From: Acidimicrobiaceae bacterium
Lineage (GTDB): Bacteria; Actinomycetota; Acidimicrobiia; Acidimicrobiales; RAAP-2
Assembly (NCBI GenBank): GCA_003136415.1
Contig: PLEI01000019.1
Location: 1-50,722, forward strand
Direction of reading: 5' to 3'
DNA length: 50,722 nt
Shown: piece after piece, positions 7,293 through 17,090 of the stretch
Layout: every line of letters begins with the position of its first letter
Position numbering within the stretch: the first letter of the stretch is position 1
Position numbers and translations under genes: made by a program
Notes under the pieces: generated by a model
The model's database searches: none
Seen by the model: the letters and a program-made list of their open reading frames with translations, nothing else
Told to the model about the DNA's origin: nothing

Positions 7293-10200
7293 ATGGAATC
7301 CCGTGCTCCGGCAGTCGTTGCCGTCGTCGTTACCACTGGTCCGGGCCCCGGCCTCGAAGTCGCACTGGCCTCGATTGTTGCCCAGGATTATGAGGAACTC
7401 AGCCTGCTCGTCGTGGCGAACGGGTCGGACGAGCACGTCGCCGCTCGAGTCGCCGCGGTAGCGCCACGGGCCTTCGTACGCGTCCTCGACCAGAACCGGG
7501 GTTTTGCGGCGGCCTGTAACGAGGCATCGATGATGGTGGACGGTTCCGCCTTCTTCTTGTTTTGCCACGACGACGTGCGCCTCGATCCCGACTGCGTCGG
7601 CCTGATGGTCGAAGCCGCCTTTCGCACCAACGCCGGCATCGTCTCGCCGAAGTTCGTCAACTATGAAGATCCCCTCGTCTTGCTGCACGTGGGCCAGACC
7701 AGCGACCGATTCGGCGTCGTGCGCGACCGCGTGGAAGCGGGAGAGATCGATCACGGCCAACAGGACCTCGAGCGTGACGTCTTCGTCGCGCCCGGCGGCG
7801 TCACGCTGGTGCGCACCGACCTGTTTCGTACCCTGCGCGGCTTCGACCCGATGATTCCGCTCATTGGCGAGGACCTCGACCTGTGCTGGCGAGCCCAAGT
7901 CGCGGGCGCGCGCATCGTGGTGACGCCCCAGGCCAAGGTCGCGCACCGCGAGACCATCGCCACCGGCGAGCGAGCAGTGGCCGCACGCGGGACGCGCCAC
8001 GCGTCGCGCCAACTCCTCCAGCGCCGCCACCAGTTGCTCGTCGTCGCGACGGGGTGGAGTTTCTGGCGTTCGCTGCTCACGATGTTCACCCTGTTCTTGA
8101 TGGACCTGACGGAGTTGGGGCTCGCGCTGGTGGGTCGCGACACCGACCGGGTGAGCGCCATTGTCGGTTCGTGGACGTGGTTGGTGCGCAATCGCAAGCG
8201 AGTGATCGAGCGTCGCCGCCAGCGACGCGGCACCCGCGTGCTCGCGGACGCCGAACTGATGCGTCTCCAAGACGCCGGAGCGAGCCGGGTCAAGCGCTTC
8301 TTCCTCGTCCTCGTGCGCGAAGGACTCGAGAGCGCTCGGGGGATTCTGCCTGATCCGTTGGCCGAGACCGAAGGGCCCAGCGGCGAAACGGCCGACGGCG
8401 TGGGCTTCGCCGCCGCTTTCGCCGAGGACGAAGTCTTCGACGAGGGGGTTGGTCTCGCCGAGGAACGGGTTCGCCCCTCGAGGTTCCTGACCTCCTTCCG
8501 CTCCCAGGCCCTGGTGGTCGTCGCTATCGCCCTGCTGTGGGCCATGGGCGCGCGCAACCTGGTGGCCATGCACCTTCCGCTGATCGGGCGACTCGCCCCA
8601 CTCGACTCGTGGTGGTCGACGTGGCGGCACTTCTTCGCGTCATGGTCCCCCAGCGGCGTCGGCACGGGTGCGCCGGGCATGCCGGGATTCGGCATCTTGG
8701 GCTTCGCGGGCACCTTCGTGCTCGGGCGCATGGGCATCTTGCCGCGATTGGCGCTGATCGCCGCGGTGCCGGTGGGCGCCGTGGGCATCGCGCGGCTGTT
8801 GAAGGGTCGCGTTTCGAACCGCGCGCGCATCGTCGCGTCGGTGGCGTATCTGGCGCTACCGAGTGGCCTCAACATGATTGGCCAGGGCCGCGTCGACGTG
8901 CTCGCGGTGGTCGCGGGGTTGCCCTTCATCGTTCGTCGTCTCTTCGGCCTGCTCAACGTGCCGGGCTTTCGCACGACTCCCTACAGCGAGCCCGTGCCCT
9001 TCGGTCACCGGGGCTGGCGCACCAGTGAAGCGGGTCAGCGCATGAGCGCGATCATGGTCATCGCGCTGGTGACGGCCATGGCGCCGGCGACCCTGGTCGC
9101 CGTGGCGATCATCGTCGTGGGCGTCACCCTGGCGCGGGTGCTCGAGCCCGATGAGAATCCGCACGCCCGGCCGTGGCGACTGCTCGGATCGGTTTTCATC
9201 AACGTCGCGATCTTCTTGCTGCCGCTGACGGTGGACACGGCAATCGCGGGACGGCGCTCGCTCGGCGTCTTTGGTGACGTGCGCGGACCCTGGTCGGTCC
9301 CGTCGTTCACCAGCCTGCTGCGCGGTGTCGACGGCGGGTTCGGTAACAGCTGGTGGGGCTGGCTCTGGCCGGCGCTCGCACTGGCGGCCCTCGTCTTGAC
9401 GCGCCAGCCTCGTCGGGCCATCGCCTCCAAGGCGGCGATGGTGGCGATGGTGACGTTGCTGGTCATCACGGTGAGCGATCACCACTGGCTGGGCTCGTTC
9501 GTTCCGGACCTTGACGTCTTGCTCGTGCTCTACGGCGTGATGCTGGCGTTGTTGGTGGGGCTGTGCGTCGCCGCACTCGAGAACGACGTGCGCTCGGCGG
9601 GCTTTGGGTGGCGCCAAGTCTGCGCGGGGATCAGTGTGGTGGCGATGGTGCTGGCGCCACTGGCGTGGCTGGTCTCTCTCGGCAGCGGCCGTTTCGACTT
9701 GCCGACATCGTCAATCGCCGAGTCGCTCTCGACGTTGGCGCCGCCCACCGCGACCCAGTATCGGGTGCTGTGGCTCGGCGATCCCTCGATCCTGCCGGTG
9801 CCGGGCTGGACGGTGGCGCCGGGACTCGCCGCGGCGACGTCGATGAACGGTCTACCCAGCGGCAACACGCTCTTCACGTCGCCGAACTCGGGTACCGCCG
9901 ACGCCATCATCACGGCGGTCAACACCGCGCTCCAGGGGCGCACCGTGAACCTCGGGCAACTCCTCGCCCCGGCGGGCATCTCGGCCATCGTCGTGATGAG
10001 CGCGTCGGCACCGCAATTGACGGGGATGGAATCCTCTCCGGTGCGCGAAGTGCCCGCGGCGCTGGTGCCCTCGCTCAGCGCCCAGACTGACCTCGCGCTC
10101 GAACTCTCCACCGCAACGGTGCAGGTCTACGCCAACGCACAGTTCTCGGGCATCGTGCGCGAGCGCACGTCGAAGTCCGCGCCGTGGACGTCGGTGCTGT

Positions 10201-10559
10201 CACCGATCATGAATTCGGGCGCGCTGGTGGGCGGCGACCAGGTCGAATCCGGCTTCGCACCGGCCAGCGCGTTCTCACTGCACGTGAACGGACACGCGCT
10301 GGTGAGCAGTCCCCTCGACGGCTGGGCCAGCTCCTACGCGATCCCGGCCTCGTCGAAGCCGGTGGTCGGGACCCTGAGCCTGCACCAGTTCCCGCTCAAT
10401 GGCCTATTGGCTCTTCTCACCTTGTTGATGTGGTCAATCATCTGGCTGGGCTTTGGCTGGGTGCACCGCCTCGAGTGGCTCTTTACTGGTCGTCCGCGCC
10501 GGGCTCGGCACACTCGCCGACCGCGCCGCCACCGCTCGGAGGAGAACGACGATGCGTAA
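7293..10559 (+). CDS. Family 2 glycosyltransferase fused to a large polytopic membrane domain
   Basis: 1088 residues. Residues 1 to about 235 are a GT2 catalytic domain: VVVTTGPGPGLEVALASI, then FCHDDVRLD (D93-D94, metal and nucleotide) and GEDLDLCWR near 196. A short membrane stretch near 255-275 follows, then a charged linker to about 400. From there to about 820 come many hydrophobic helices, then an exported-looking region (about 850-1040), a final helix near 1045-1060 and an Arg-rich tail. Actinobacterial genomes carry this GT2-membrane architecture next to a DUF5719-like gene, as here. It probably adds a sugar to a lipid or cell-wall acceptor at the membrane; acceptor and donor are unknown. 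The stop overlaps the next ATG by 8 bp. Confidence 0.82.
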   Translation: MESRAPAVVAVVVTTGPGPGLEVALASIVAQDYEELSLLVVANGSDEHVAARVAAVAPRAFVRVLDQNRGFAAACNEASMMVDGSAFFLFCHDDVRLDPDCVGLMVEAAFRTNAGIVSPKFVNYEDPLVLLHVGQTSDRFGVVRDRVEAGEIDHGQQDLERDVFVAPGGVTLVRTDLFRTLRGFDPMIPLIGEDLDLCWRAQVAGARIVVTPQAKVAHRETIATGERAVAARGTRHASRQLLQRRHQLLVVATGWSFWRSLLTMFTLFLMDLTELGLALVGRDTDRVSAIVGSWTWLVRNRKRVIERRRQRRGTRVLADAELMRLQDAGASRVKRFFLVLVREGLESARGILPDPLAETEGPSGETADGVGFAAAFAEDEVFDEGVGLAEERVRPSRFLTSFRSQALVVVAIALLWAMGARNLVAMHLPLIGRLAPLDSWWSTWRHFFASWSPSGVGTGAPGMPGFGILGFAGTFVLGRMGILPRLALIAAVPVGAVGIARLLKGRVSNRARIVASVAYLALPSGLNMIGQGRVDVLAVVAGLPFIVRRLFGLLNVPGFRTTPYSEPVPFGHRGWRTSEAGQRMSAIMVIALVTAMAPATLVAVAIIVVGVTLARVLEPDENPHARPWRLLGSVFINVAIFLLPLTVDTAIAGRRSLGVFGDVRGPWSVPSFTSLLRGVDGGFGNSWWGWLWPALALAALVLTRQPRRAIASKAAMVAMVTLLVITVSDHHWLGSFVPDLDVLLVLYGVMLALLVGLCVAALENDVRSAGFGWRQVCAGISVVAMVLAPLAWLVSLGSGRFDLPTSSIAESLSTLAPPTATQYRVLWLGDPSILPVPGWTVAPGLAAATSMNGLPSGNTLFTSPNSGTADAIITAVNTALQGRTVNLGQLLAPAGISAIVVMSASAPQLTGMESSPVREVPAALVPSLSAQTDLALELSTATVQVYANAQFSGIVRERTSKSAPWTSVLSPIMNSGALVGGDQVESGFAPASAFSLHVNGHALVSSPLDGWASSYAIPASSKPVVGTLSLHQFPLNGLLALLTLLMWSIIWLGFGWVHRLEWLFTGRPRRARHTRRPRRHRSEENDDA

Positions 10560-11901
10560 GTCGGGCGTCCCACTCATCATCACGGTTGTGGTGGGCGTCG
10601 CCTTGGCCGGCGTGCTCAACATCAAGGGCGGTGCCGGCAATCCCAACCCGAACTCGGGCGCGGCCGGGCCCAGCGCGCAATCGAGCGCGCTCTACTGCAC
10701 TGGACTGACCAACGCGCACGGTGGCCTGCGCGGCATCGTGGACTTCATCAACACCACCAGCGCGACGCGCCACGTGGTCGTGCACGCGGTCGCCACTGGC
10801 GCGACGTCGGCGGTCGCGACGGCGTTCATCCTGGGCCCCTACGCGCGCCAGGTGGTGTCGCCGACCAACCTGGTAGTCGGCCAGACCTACGCGCTGGCCG
10901 CGCAAATTGACGGCGGGGGAGTGAGCGCCGAGCAGGTGGTCACGGGCCACGGCACCCAGTCGCCGTGCGTGAGCGCGGGTGTCACCAATTGGTACGGTTC
11001 GGGCTTTGACACCACCGTCGGCTCGCGGGCAATCTTGAGTGTCTACAACCCCACCGCGACCGCCGCGGTGTTCAACGTGACCACGTTCTCCACCAGCGGC
11101 TTCCTCTCACCCGCCAGCTTGCAGGGGGTGAGTGTGGGGCCCCACACTGAACTCGCACTCAACCTGGGCGAAGAGATCGTCGCCACCCAGAACTTCGGTG
11201 CCCAGGTGTCGGTCCTGCGCGGCTCCCTGGTCGTGGCGGGCGATCAGATATCGGGGACCACGTCGTCGCTGAACTACGGCACGGCCCACCTGGCCTCGAC
11301 GGGCACCTTTCCACTGGTGACGACCGCGAACAAGGCACTCGCCCAGGTTCGCATCGCCAATCCGGGTCCCGCCGCGGCCACGGTCACCTTGACGGTGAAA
11401 GTCGGCAAGTTCAAAGTCGCGCCCCAGTCAAAGACCGTGGCGGCGTATCACAGCGCCATGATCACCATCACGCCCAATACGGCTATCCCGGCCGCGGGTG
11501 AGGCGTCACTGGTGATGACGTCAAATGAGGCGGTGGACGCCACGCTGGCCACGGGAACCACGGATGGACTGACGCTGAGTCCGCTCGGCACGCCAGTGGC
11601 GCGCGCCATTTTGGCCGACGTCACCGGCGGTGGATTCGGGGAAGCGACGGCGACCAACGCCACCGGCGCGGTGGCGACTTTCGCCTGGGCGCTCATTCAC
11701 CACGGGGTGGTCACCTCAACGGGTTCGACGTCGGTTGGCGTGGGCCGCACGATTTCGCTGGGTCAGCTGCTGGGTGGTCGCACGAAACTGCGGGGCTCGA
11801 CGTTGGTGCTCGCCAGTTCCACACCCGCTCTGGTGGTGGACGCGATTCTCAACACGACACCGATTGGTTTGACGCTGGCTTCGTCGCTAAACGGCGGGTA
11901 A
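10552..11901 (+). CDS. DUF5719-like exported protein with an N-terminal anchor
   Basis: 449 residues from ATG 10552, which lies inside the end of the previous gene and has a strong GGAGGAGA site at 10538-10545. The start is MRKSG followed by a single hydrophobic helix (about 7-23), giving an anchor or signal peptide; the rest is Thr-, Ala- and Val-rich beta-structure with repeats of the kind found in surface proteins. No catalytic motif is seen. Position behind the GT2 membrane protein matches the DUF5719 family of actinobacterial envelope clusters; the assignment rests on context and composition rather than a diagnostic motif. The last 15 bp overlap the convergent ftsH gene. Confidence 0.65.
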   Translation: MRKSGVPLIITVVVGVALAGVLNIKGGAGNPNPNSGAAGPSAQSSALYCTGLTNAHGGLRGIVDFINTTSATRHVVVHAVATGATSAVATAFILGPYARQVVSPTNLVVGQTYALAAQIDGGGVSAEQVVTGHGTQSPCVSAGVTNWYGSGFDTTVGSRAILSVYNPTATAAVFNVTTFSTSGFLSPASLQGVSVGPHTELALNLGEEIVATQNFGAQVSVLRGSLVVAGDQISGTTSSLNYGTAHLASTGTFPLVTTANKALAQVRIANPGPAAATVTLTVKVGKFKVAPQSKTVAAYHSAMITITPNTAIPAAGEASLVMTSNEAVDATLATGTTDGLTLSPLGTPVARAILADVTGGGFGEATATNATGAVATFAWALIHHGVVTSTGSTSVGVGRTISLGQLLGGRTKLRGSTLVLASSTPALVVDAILNTTPIGLTLASSLNGG

Positions 11902-13914
11902 CGTCGGTGGCTGCCAGGTCGGCGCCGCCGCCCCGACGGGAGCCGGAGCCGGAGCCGAATTACCGTTCGTTGAGACGGGGTCGGCGTTGTCGCTCTTCCC
12001 CTGGCGCAGTCCCAAGGCGCTCACCGTCTTGGTACCGACCGGGTGCACCGGCTCGCCGTGGGCTTCGTCGATGAGTTGCGCGGCCGTCTCGCCGTCAATC
12101 GTCTCGTGCTCGAGCAAGGAGCGCGTCAGGGCCTCGAGGCCGCGACGATGCAGGGTGAGGACCTCAATGGCCCGTGACTCTTGCTCGCGCAGGATGCGCT
12201 CGACTTCGTCGTCGATGATCTGCGAGGTGTGGTCCGAGTAATCGCGCGTGTGCATGAGGTCTTCGCCCAAGAAGACCTGGTTGTTCGAGCCCCAGGCCAT
12301 GGGTCCGATTTCCTTGGACATGCCCCACTCGCGCACCATACGCCGAGCGAGTTCGGTGTTTCGCTGCAGGTCGTCGGCGGCGCCCGTCGAGAGGTCGAGG
12401 TAGACGAGAAGTTCGGCGACGCGTCCGCCCATGCGCATGCACAACGAGTCTTCGAGGTGCTGGCGCGACATGATGTAGCGATCTTCCTCGGGCAGGGTCA
12501 TCGTCACGCCCAGCGCCATACCGCGCGGGATGATCGTGATCTTGTGCAGCGGGTCGGTCTTGTCGAGCACGTAAGCGAGCAGGGCGTGGCCCGACTCGTG
12601 GTAGGCGATGCGCTCACGCTCGTCGTCGTGCAGAACCAGCGAGTCGCGCTGCTGGCCCATCATGACGCGGTCGCGGGCGGTTTCGAAATCCTCCATCGAA
12701 ATGGTCTCGGAGTGGCGGCGCACCGCGTGCAGGGCCGACTCGTTCACCAAGTTGGCGAGGTCCGCACCGCTCATGCCCGGAGTGCCGCGCGCGACCATCT
12801 CGAGCGATACCGTGGTGTCGAGGGGTTTTCCCTTGGAGTGCACCTCGAGAATGGGCAGGCGCTCATCGAGGTCGGGCAACGGGACGACGATCTGTCGGTC
12901 GAAACGGCCCGGGCGTAACAACGCGGAGTCGAGCACGTCGGGGCGGTTGGTGGCGGCGATGACGACCACTCCCTCGGTGGGTTCAAAACCGTCCATCTCG
13001 TTGAGCATCTGGTTGAGCGTTTGCTCACGCTCGTCGTGTCCGCCGCCCAAGCCCGCGCCGCGCTTGCGGCCAATGGAGTCAATTTCGTCAATGAAGACAA
13101 TGGCCGGTGCCTGCTTGCGCGCGATCGAAAAGAGGTCGCGCACGCGGCTCGCGCCCACGCCAACGAACATCTCCATGAAGTCCGAACCCGACACCGAGAA
13201 GAAGGGCACGCCCGCCTCGCCGGCGACGGCGCGCGCGAGCATGGTCTTGCCCGTGCCCGGGGGGCCCACGAGCAAGATGCCCTTAGGAATCAGTGCGCCC
13301 ATCGCGGTGTAGCGCGCGGGCGACTTTAAGAAGTCGACGACCTCACTGATTTCCTGCTTGACGCCGAGGTAGCCCGCGACGTCGGCGAAGGTGGTCTTGG
13401 GCCGGTCCTGATTGAACTGCTTGGCCTTGGATCGTCCGACCGACATCATGCCGTTCATCTGACCCTTGGCCTGGCGCGACAAGAAGATCATGAAGCCGCC
13501 GAAGATCAAGATCCAGATCAAGTAGGGCAGGAGAGTAGCGGCCAGGCTCGAGGGGTTGGCGAAGGTCACCGACACGTTGTCCGTGCGCAGGGTCGTCACT
13601 TCGTCGCTCAACACCGGGACGGGGCCATTGGTCGTGTAGTTGGTACCGTCGCCGAGTTGACCGGTCAGGACACCGGTGTTGTTGTTGATACTCGCCGAAA
13701 TCACCTTGTTCTCCTTGGCCATGGTGAGCAGGTTGGAATAGTTGACCGACTTCACCGTCTTGCTGGGAAAGAGCGAGGAGATGACGAGAAATCCCAGTAT
13801 GAACAGAATGACGGCGAATATCATTACGCGCCGGCGCGCGTCGGGCGGCATGGGGTTGGGGCCGCCTGGCACGTACTTGCGCCAGTTGTTTTCTTCGGGG
13901 GCAGGCATGGTCAC
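11887..13914 (-). CDS. ftsH: ATP-dependent zinc metalloprotease FtsH
   Basis: 675 residues. Membrane-anchored AAA+ protease that degrades misfolded and regulatory membrane proteins. Helix 1 is at about 30-50 and helix 2 at about 127-146, enclosing the extracytoplasmic domain. The AAA module has Walker A GPPGTGKT at 217-224, Walker B IVFIDEID at 272-279 and the second region of homology [18 protein letters not shown] at 323-340. The protease site is HESGH at 439-443. The tail is Pro/Ala-rich. GTG 13914 lies exactly 6 nt after a TAGATT -10 box, so I prefer it to the ATG two codons later. It sits on the opposite strand inside the envelope block, and its last 15 bp overlap the convergent DUF5719-like gene. 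Confidence 0.97.
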   Translation of the reverse strand: MTMPAPEENNWRKYVPGGPNPMPPDARRRVMIFAVILFILGFLVISSLFPSKTVKSVNYSNLLTMAKENKVISASINNNTGVLTGQLGDGTNYTTNGPVPVLSDEVTTLRTDNVSVTFANPSSLAATLLPYLIWILIFGGFMIFLSRQAKGQMNGMMSVGRSKAKQFNQDRPKTTFADVAGYLGVKQEISEVVDFLKSPARYTAMGALIPKGILLVGPPGTGKTMLARAVAGEAGVPFFSVSGSDFMEMFVGVGASRVRDLFSIARKQAPAIVFIDEIDSIGRKRGAGLGGGHDEREQTLNQMLNEMDGFEPTEGVVVIAATNRPDVLDSALLRPGRFDRQIVVPLPDLDERLPILEVHSKGKPLDTTVSLEMVARGTPGMSGADLANLVNESALHAVRRHSETISMEDFETARDRVMMGQQRDSLVLHDDERERIAYHESGHALLAYVLDKTDPLHKITIIPRGMALGVTMTLPEEDRYIMSRQHLEDSLCMRMGGRVAELLVYLDLSTGAADDLQRNTELARRMVREWGMSKEIGPMAWGSNNQVFLGEDLMHTRDYSDHTSQIIDDEVERILREQESRAIEVLTLHRRGLEALTRSLLEHETIDGETAAQLIDEAHGEPVHPVGTKTVSALGLRQGKSDNADPVSTNGNSAPAPAPVGAAAPTWQPPTLPAV

Positions 13915-13920
13915 GTTTCT

Positions 13921-13926
13921 AATCTA
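13921..13926 (-). promoter_or_regulatory. -10 box of ftsH (TAGATT), leaderless start
   Basis: On the minus strand TAGATT is followed by AGAAAC and GTG 13914, a spacing of 6 nt without a ribosome-binding site. This decides the start in favour of GTG over the nearby ATG. Confidence 0.5.
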
Positions 13927-13979
13927 GAGGTGGTGAGCGACACCCGGTTCCGCGGACCTGTGCAAAACCCTTGAGTTGT

Positions 13980-13985
13980 TAGCGT
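13980..13985 (+). promoter_or_regulatory. -10 box of the CPBP protease gene (TAGCGT)
   Basis: TAGCGT is followed by GAGGGGTA (8 nt) and GTG 13994. The purine-rich stretch directly abuts the start codon and is too close to act as a normal ribosome site, so a leaderless or near-leaderless transcript is likely. Confidence 0.4.
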
Positions 13986-13993
13986 GAGGGGTA

Positions 13994-14734
13994 GTGACCG
14001 ACACGAATCTTAAGAATCAGCCCCGCGTGGTGGCCATCATCGTCATGGCTTTTGGCGGCTTCATCCTGGGTCAGGTGGTGGCCTCGGTGCTCGACGCAGT
14101 GGTCGTTTCGGTCATTCATTTCCCCGGCGGCATGACCGCGTTGTCGAAGCTGAACGACTCGCCGTGGTGGTCAAATGTCGTGGGATTGGCAGGACTTTGG
14201 GTGGGTTTCGCCGTCGCGATTTATTGGGCGCGACACCGGGGCGGACTCGAACCGCTCAGCAATGCGTGGCGGGTACGTCGCTTCGACGTTTTCTACCTCG
14301 GGCTCGGAGTCGCCTGTCAGGTCGTGGTGGGCCTGGCGTACGCGCCGTTTCATTTTAAGAATATGGAAAAACCGGTGAACCACCTCTTCGGATCGACCCA
14401 CGGCGTCACGTTCGTTCTCCTCGCGGTGATGACGGTGGTGGGTGCGCCGCTGTGGGAAGAATTACTCTTTCGCGGAGTGATCTTTCGAGCGCTCCTCGCC
14501 GGCTTCTCGGCGCGCGGGGCGCGCAGTGGCACCGCCGCCGCCGTGGGATTGAGCGCGTTGATCTTCGCCGTCGCCCACGCCGAGTGGCTGCAGCTGCCGG
14601 GACTGTTCTTCCTGGGAGTCGTGTTGGCGGTCGTCGTTCTGCGCACCCAGCGGCTGTTACCGGCCGTGCTCACTCACGTGGGCTTTAACGCCTTGACCAT
14701 GACGTCACTCGTTCTGCAGAGGCTGCACCACTGA
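13994..14734 (+). CDS. CPBP family intramembrane metalloprotease (CAAX protease-like)
   Basis: 246 residues with about six to eight hydrophobic helices. The Abi/CPBP signature is complete: E155-E156-x-x-x-R160 in WEELLFRG, a histidine in FAVAHAEW (H195), and THVGFN (H228) in the last conserved helix. The family comprises Rce1-like membrane proteases; the bacterial substrates are mostly unknown, and roles in bacteriocin self-immunity or membrane protein processing have been proposed. It is divergent from ftsH across a 79-bp gap and overlaps the next membrane protein by one base (TGATG), so it is co-translated with it. Confidence 0.85.
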   Translation: MTDTNLKNQPRVVAIIVMAFGGFILGQVVASVLDAVVVSVIHFPGGMTALSKLNDSPWWSNVVGLAGLWVGFAVAIYWARHRGGLEPLSNAWRVRRFDVFYLGLGVACQVVVGLAYAPFHFKNMEKPVNHLFGSTHGVTFVLLAVMTVVGAPLWEELLFRGVIFRALLAGFSARGARSGTAAAVGLSALIFAVAHAEWLQLPGLFFLGVVLAVVVLRTQRLLPAVLTHVGFNALTMTSLVLQRLHH

Positions 14735-17079
14735 TGCGCTGGCTACGGCGACTGACGTTGTTGTGGTGGATCGACGCCGTGGCCGTGGCCGTGGTGATCG
14801 TGGTCACCGTGTGGTCGATGCACCCGAACCTCGTGTTCTCCTCGACGCTCATCACTGGTGGCGACACCGGATCGCACCTCGCGCTGCCGGCGTTCTTGCG
14901 CAGTCAGGGCGATCTCTTTCACCTCACCCCGTGGTATCCGGGGTGGTTCGCGGGCATGCCGGCCTACACCTACTACTTCGTGCTGCCCGACTACTTCGCG
15001 GTACTGGGCAGCTACCTCGTCGGTTTTGCGGTGGCCTTCAAACTCGCCACCATCATGGGCTCGGTCCTCATGCCGGTGGGCGCCTACGTGATGGCGCGAC
15101 TCTTTCGCGCGCCGCGACCCGTCCCGGCGGCGCTGGCGCTCGCGACGCTGCCCTTCCTCTTTGACGCCAGCTTCACCATCGACGGGGGAAACCTGTTCTC
15201 CACGATGGCCGGCGAGTACGCCTTTTCGCTCTCGCTGGCGCTGAGTCTGTTCACCATTGGCCTCTTCGCCCGCGGCGTGCGCACGGGTCGGGGATACTGG
15301 TGGGCCGCGTTGGCGCTGTCGCTGACTCTGGCCTCGCACCTGCTGCCGTGGATGTTCTCCCTGGGCGCCATCGCCATTCTCGTGGTGCTGGAATTGCTGC
15401 AGCGCCGTGGCCTGGGCGACCCGCGCGAAGAGCGCGTCCCCGGTGACTACGCGCGGCCCGTTCGTTTCGCCGTCGGCGCGACGCTGATCTCATTGGCGTT
15501 GTCGGCTTGGTGGTTGATCAGTTTCGCCACCACGCAGAATCTCACCAATTCAATGGGGTACAACAACGACCAGACCAACACCATCCACCAGATCTTCACG
15601 ACGTTGGGCTGGTGGACGAGCGCGGGGGGAGCCGCGGGGGACCGCTGGGTCATCGTCATGGCCGCGGCCGCGGGGGTTCTCGCCTTCGTGGTGCGCGACC
15701 GATTGGGCATGGTGCTCGCACTGGTGACCGCGGCGTCGTTGGTCGCGTTCGTGTTCGATCCCCAGAGCATCTTGTTCAACGAACGTCTCGCGCCCTTCTG
15801 GTTCCTCGGTATCCACCTACTGGCTGGCTGGCTCGTGGGTTATGGCGCGTGGCGCTGGGTCGAGCGCCAGCGGCGCCTCGATCTGGTCGCGCAGTTCTCC
15901 GACGAGTTCGGTGACGACGAGACCGTGGCGGCGCCCACGTGGCGACACGAGTGGAATGAGCGAATCCATCGCACGCGCGTGCTCAATGTCACGTCCTGCG
16001 TGATACTGGTGGGCTTGTTCTCGACGGTACCGGGCGTCGTGCCCGGCCTGGCGAGCACGCTACGCCTCAACACCACGGGCAATGAGGTCACCAACTGGGC
16101 GGCCTTCAACTACGCGGGCTACCAGGGCCAGCCGGCGTGGCCCGAGTATCACGATCTCATGACCACCATGGGCCGCGTTGCCTCGAAGTACGGCTGCGGA
16201 CGCGCGATGTGGGAATACAACTCTTCCGAGGGCCGCTTCGGCACGCGGATGGCGTTGATGCTCCTGCCGTACTGGACGAACAACTGCGTGGACTCCATGG
16301 AGGGGCTCTTCTTCGAATCCTCGGCGACGACGCCGTACCACTTCCTCGACCAGGCCGAGCTCAGCCTGTCCCCGAGCAACCCCCAAGTGGGTCTCGACTA
16401 CGGCAACCTCAATGTTCCCGAGGGTGTCGCGCACCTGCAGATGCTCGGAGTCAAGTACTACATCGCCTTCTCACCCGCGGTCATCGCCCAGGCCAACGAT
16501 GACTCGACCCTGCAGCTCGTCGCCACCACCAAGGTCTGGCCGTCGCCGGGCGCCCAGTGGCACATCTACCGCATCAAGAACAGCCCGGTCGTTGAACCGC
16601 TGAGCCGCGAACCCGTGGTGGTGGCGGGGCTCTCGAGTCGCACCGCGTGGCTGAAGGCGAACGAGACGTGGTGGCTCGACCCGACGTCGTGGAACGTGCC
16701 GTTGGCGAGCAGCGGACCGGCCGACTGGCCGCACATCAGCGCGTCCGACGCCGCCTACACGCCGCTGACCTTGCCCAAGGTCAGCGTCAGCGACGTCACC
16801 CAGACGACGCAGTCGATTCGTTTCCACGTGTCGCGGGTGGGCGTGCCGGTGCTGGTGAAGATCTCCTACTACCCGCGCTGGCACGTTACCGGCGCCAGCG
16901 GGCCCTTTCGAGTGAGTCCCAACTTGATGGTGGTGGTGCCCACCTCGACCACGGTGTCGCTGATCTACGGGTCGAGTCCGGCGGTCGGTTTCGGCAACTT
17001 GATCACCGACGTCACGGCGGCCACGGGACTGGCGGTGGGCGTCATCGCCCTTCGAAGGCGCCGTCGGGAGCGACGGTAG
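14734..17079 (+). CDS. Large GT-C-like membrane protein (6-pyruvoyl-tetrahydropterin synthase-related membrane family)
   Basis: 781 residues. N-terminal helix at about 8-26, then a periplasmic loop with SSTLITGGDTGSHLALP (D at about 46), the place where GT-C polyprenyl-phosphate-sugar transferases carry their catalytic acid. About ten further helices reach residue 440. A large soluble domain of about 300 residues follows (TSEGRFG-like loops and aromatic patches), with one closing helix near 750-770 and an RRRRRERR tail. This layout fits the PF10131-type membrane proteins and YfhO-like glycosyltransferases. I infer transfer of a sugar from a lipid carrier outside the cell; the substrate is unknown. 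It stands between the CPBP protease and phosphomannomutase genes. Confidence 0.7.
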   Translation: MRWLRRLTLLWWIDAVAVAVVIVVTVWSMHPNLVFSSTLITGGDTGSHLALPAFLRSQGDLFHLTPWYPGWFAGMPAYTYYFVLPDYFAVLGSYLVGFAVAFKLATIMGSVLMPVGAYVMARLFRAPRPVPAALALATLPFLFDASFTIDGGNLFSTMAGEYAFSLSLALSLFTIGLFARGVRTGRGYWWAALALSLTLASHLLPWMFSLGAIAILVVLELLQRRGLGDPREERVPGDYARPVRFAVGATLISLALSAWWLISFATTQNLTNSMGYNNDQTNTIHQIFTTLGWWTSAGGAAGDRWVIVMAAAAGVLAFVVRDRLGMVLALVTAASLVAFVFDPQSILFNERLAPFWFLGIHLLAGWLVGYGAWRWVERQRRLDLVAQFSDEFGDDETVAAPTWRHEWNERIHRTRVLNVTSCVILVGLFSTVPGVVPGLASTLRLNTTGNEVTNWAAFNYAGYQGQPAWPEYHDLMTTMGRVASKYGCGRAMWEYNSSEGRFGTRMALMLLPYWTNNCVDSMEGLFFESSATTPYHFLDQAELSLSPSNPQVGLDYGNLNVPEGVAHLQMLGVKYYIAFSPAVIAQANDDSTLQLVATTKVWPSPGAQWHIYRIKNSPVVEPLSREPVVVAGLSSRTAWLKANETWWLDPTSWNVPLASSGPADWPHISASDAAYTPLTLPKVSVSDVTQTTQSIRFHVSRVGVPVLVKISYYPRWHVTGASGPFRVSPNLMVVVPTSTTVSLIYGSSPAVGFGNLITDVTAATGLAVGVIALRRRRRERR

Positions 17080-17082
17080 GAT
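17077..17082 (+). promoter_or_regulatory. -10 box of the phosphomannomutase gene (TAGGAT)
   Basis: TAGGAT is followed by 8 nt and ATG 17091. It overlaps the end of the preceding gene (stop at 17077-17079), so the mutase can be transcribed alone as well as from the operon. The same bases could act as a weak ribosome site, GTAGGA, so the reading is tentative. Confidence 0.4.
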
Positions 17083-17090
17083 TGGCGGTC

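Noticed and set aside
7032-8630. Minus-strand open frame of 532 codons under the GT2 gene
   Set aside because: It is antisense to a well-supported GT2 domain. Its composition (His, Gln, Glu, Arg repeats) is typical of the antisense frame of GC-rich genes, and there is no domain or start signal.
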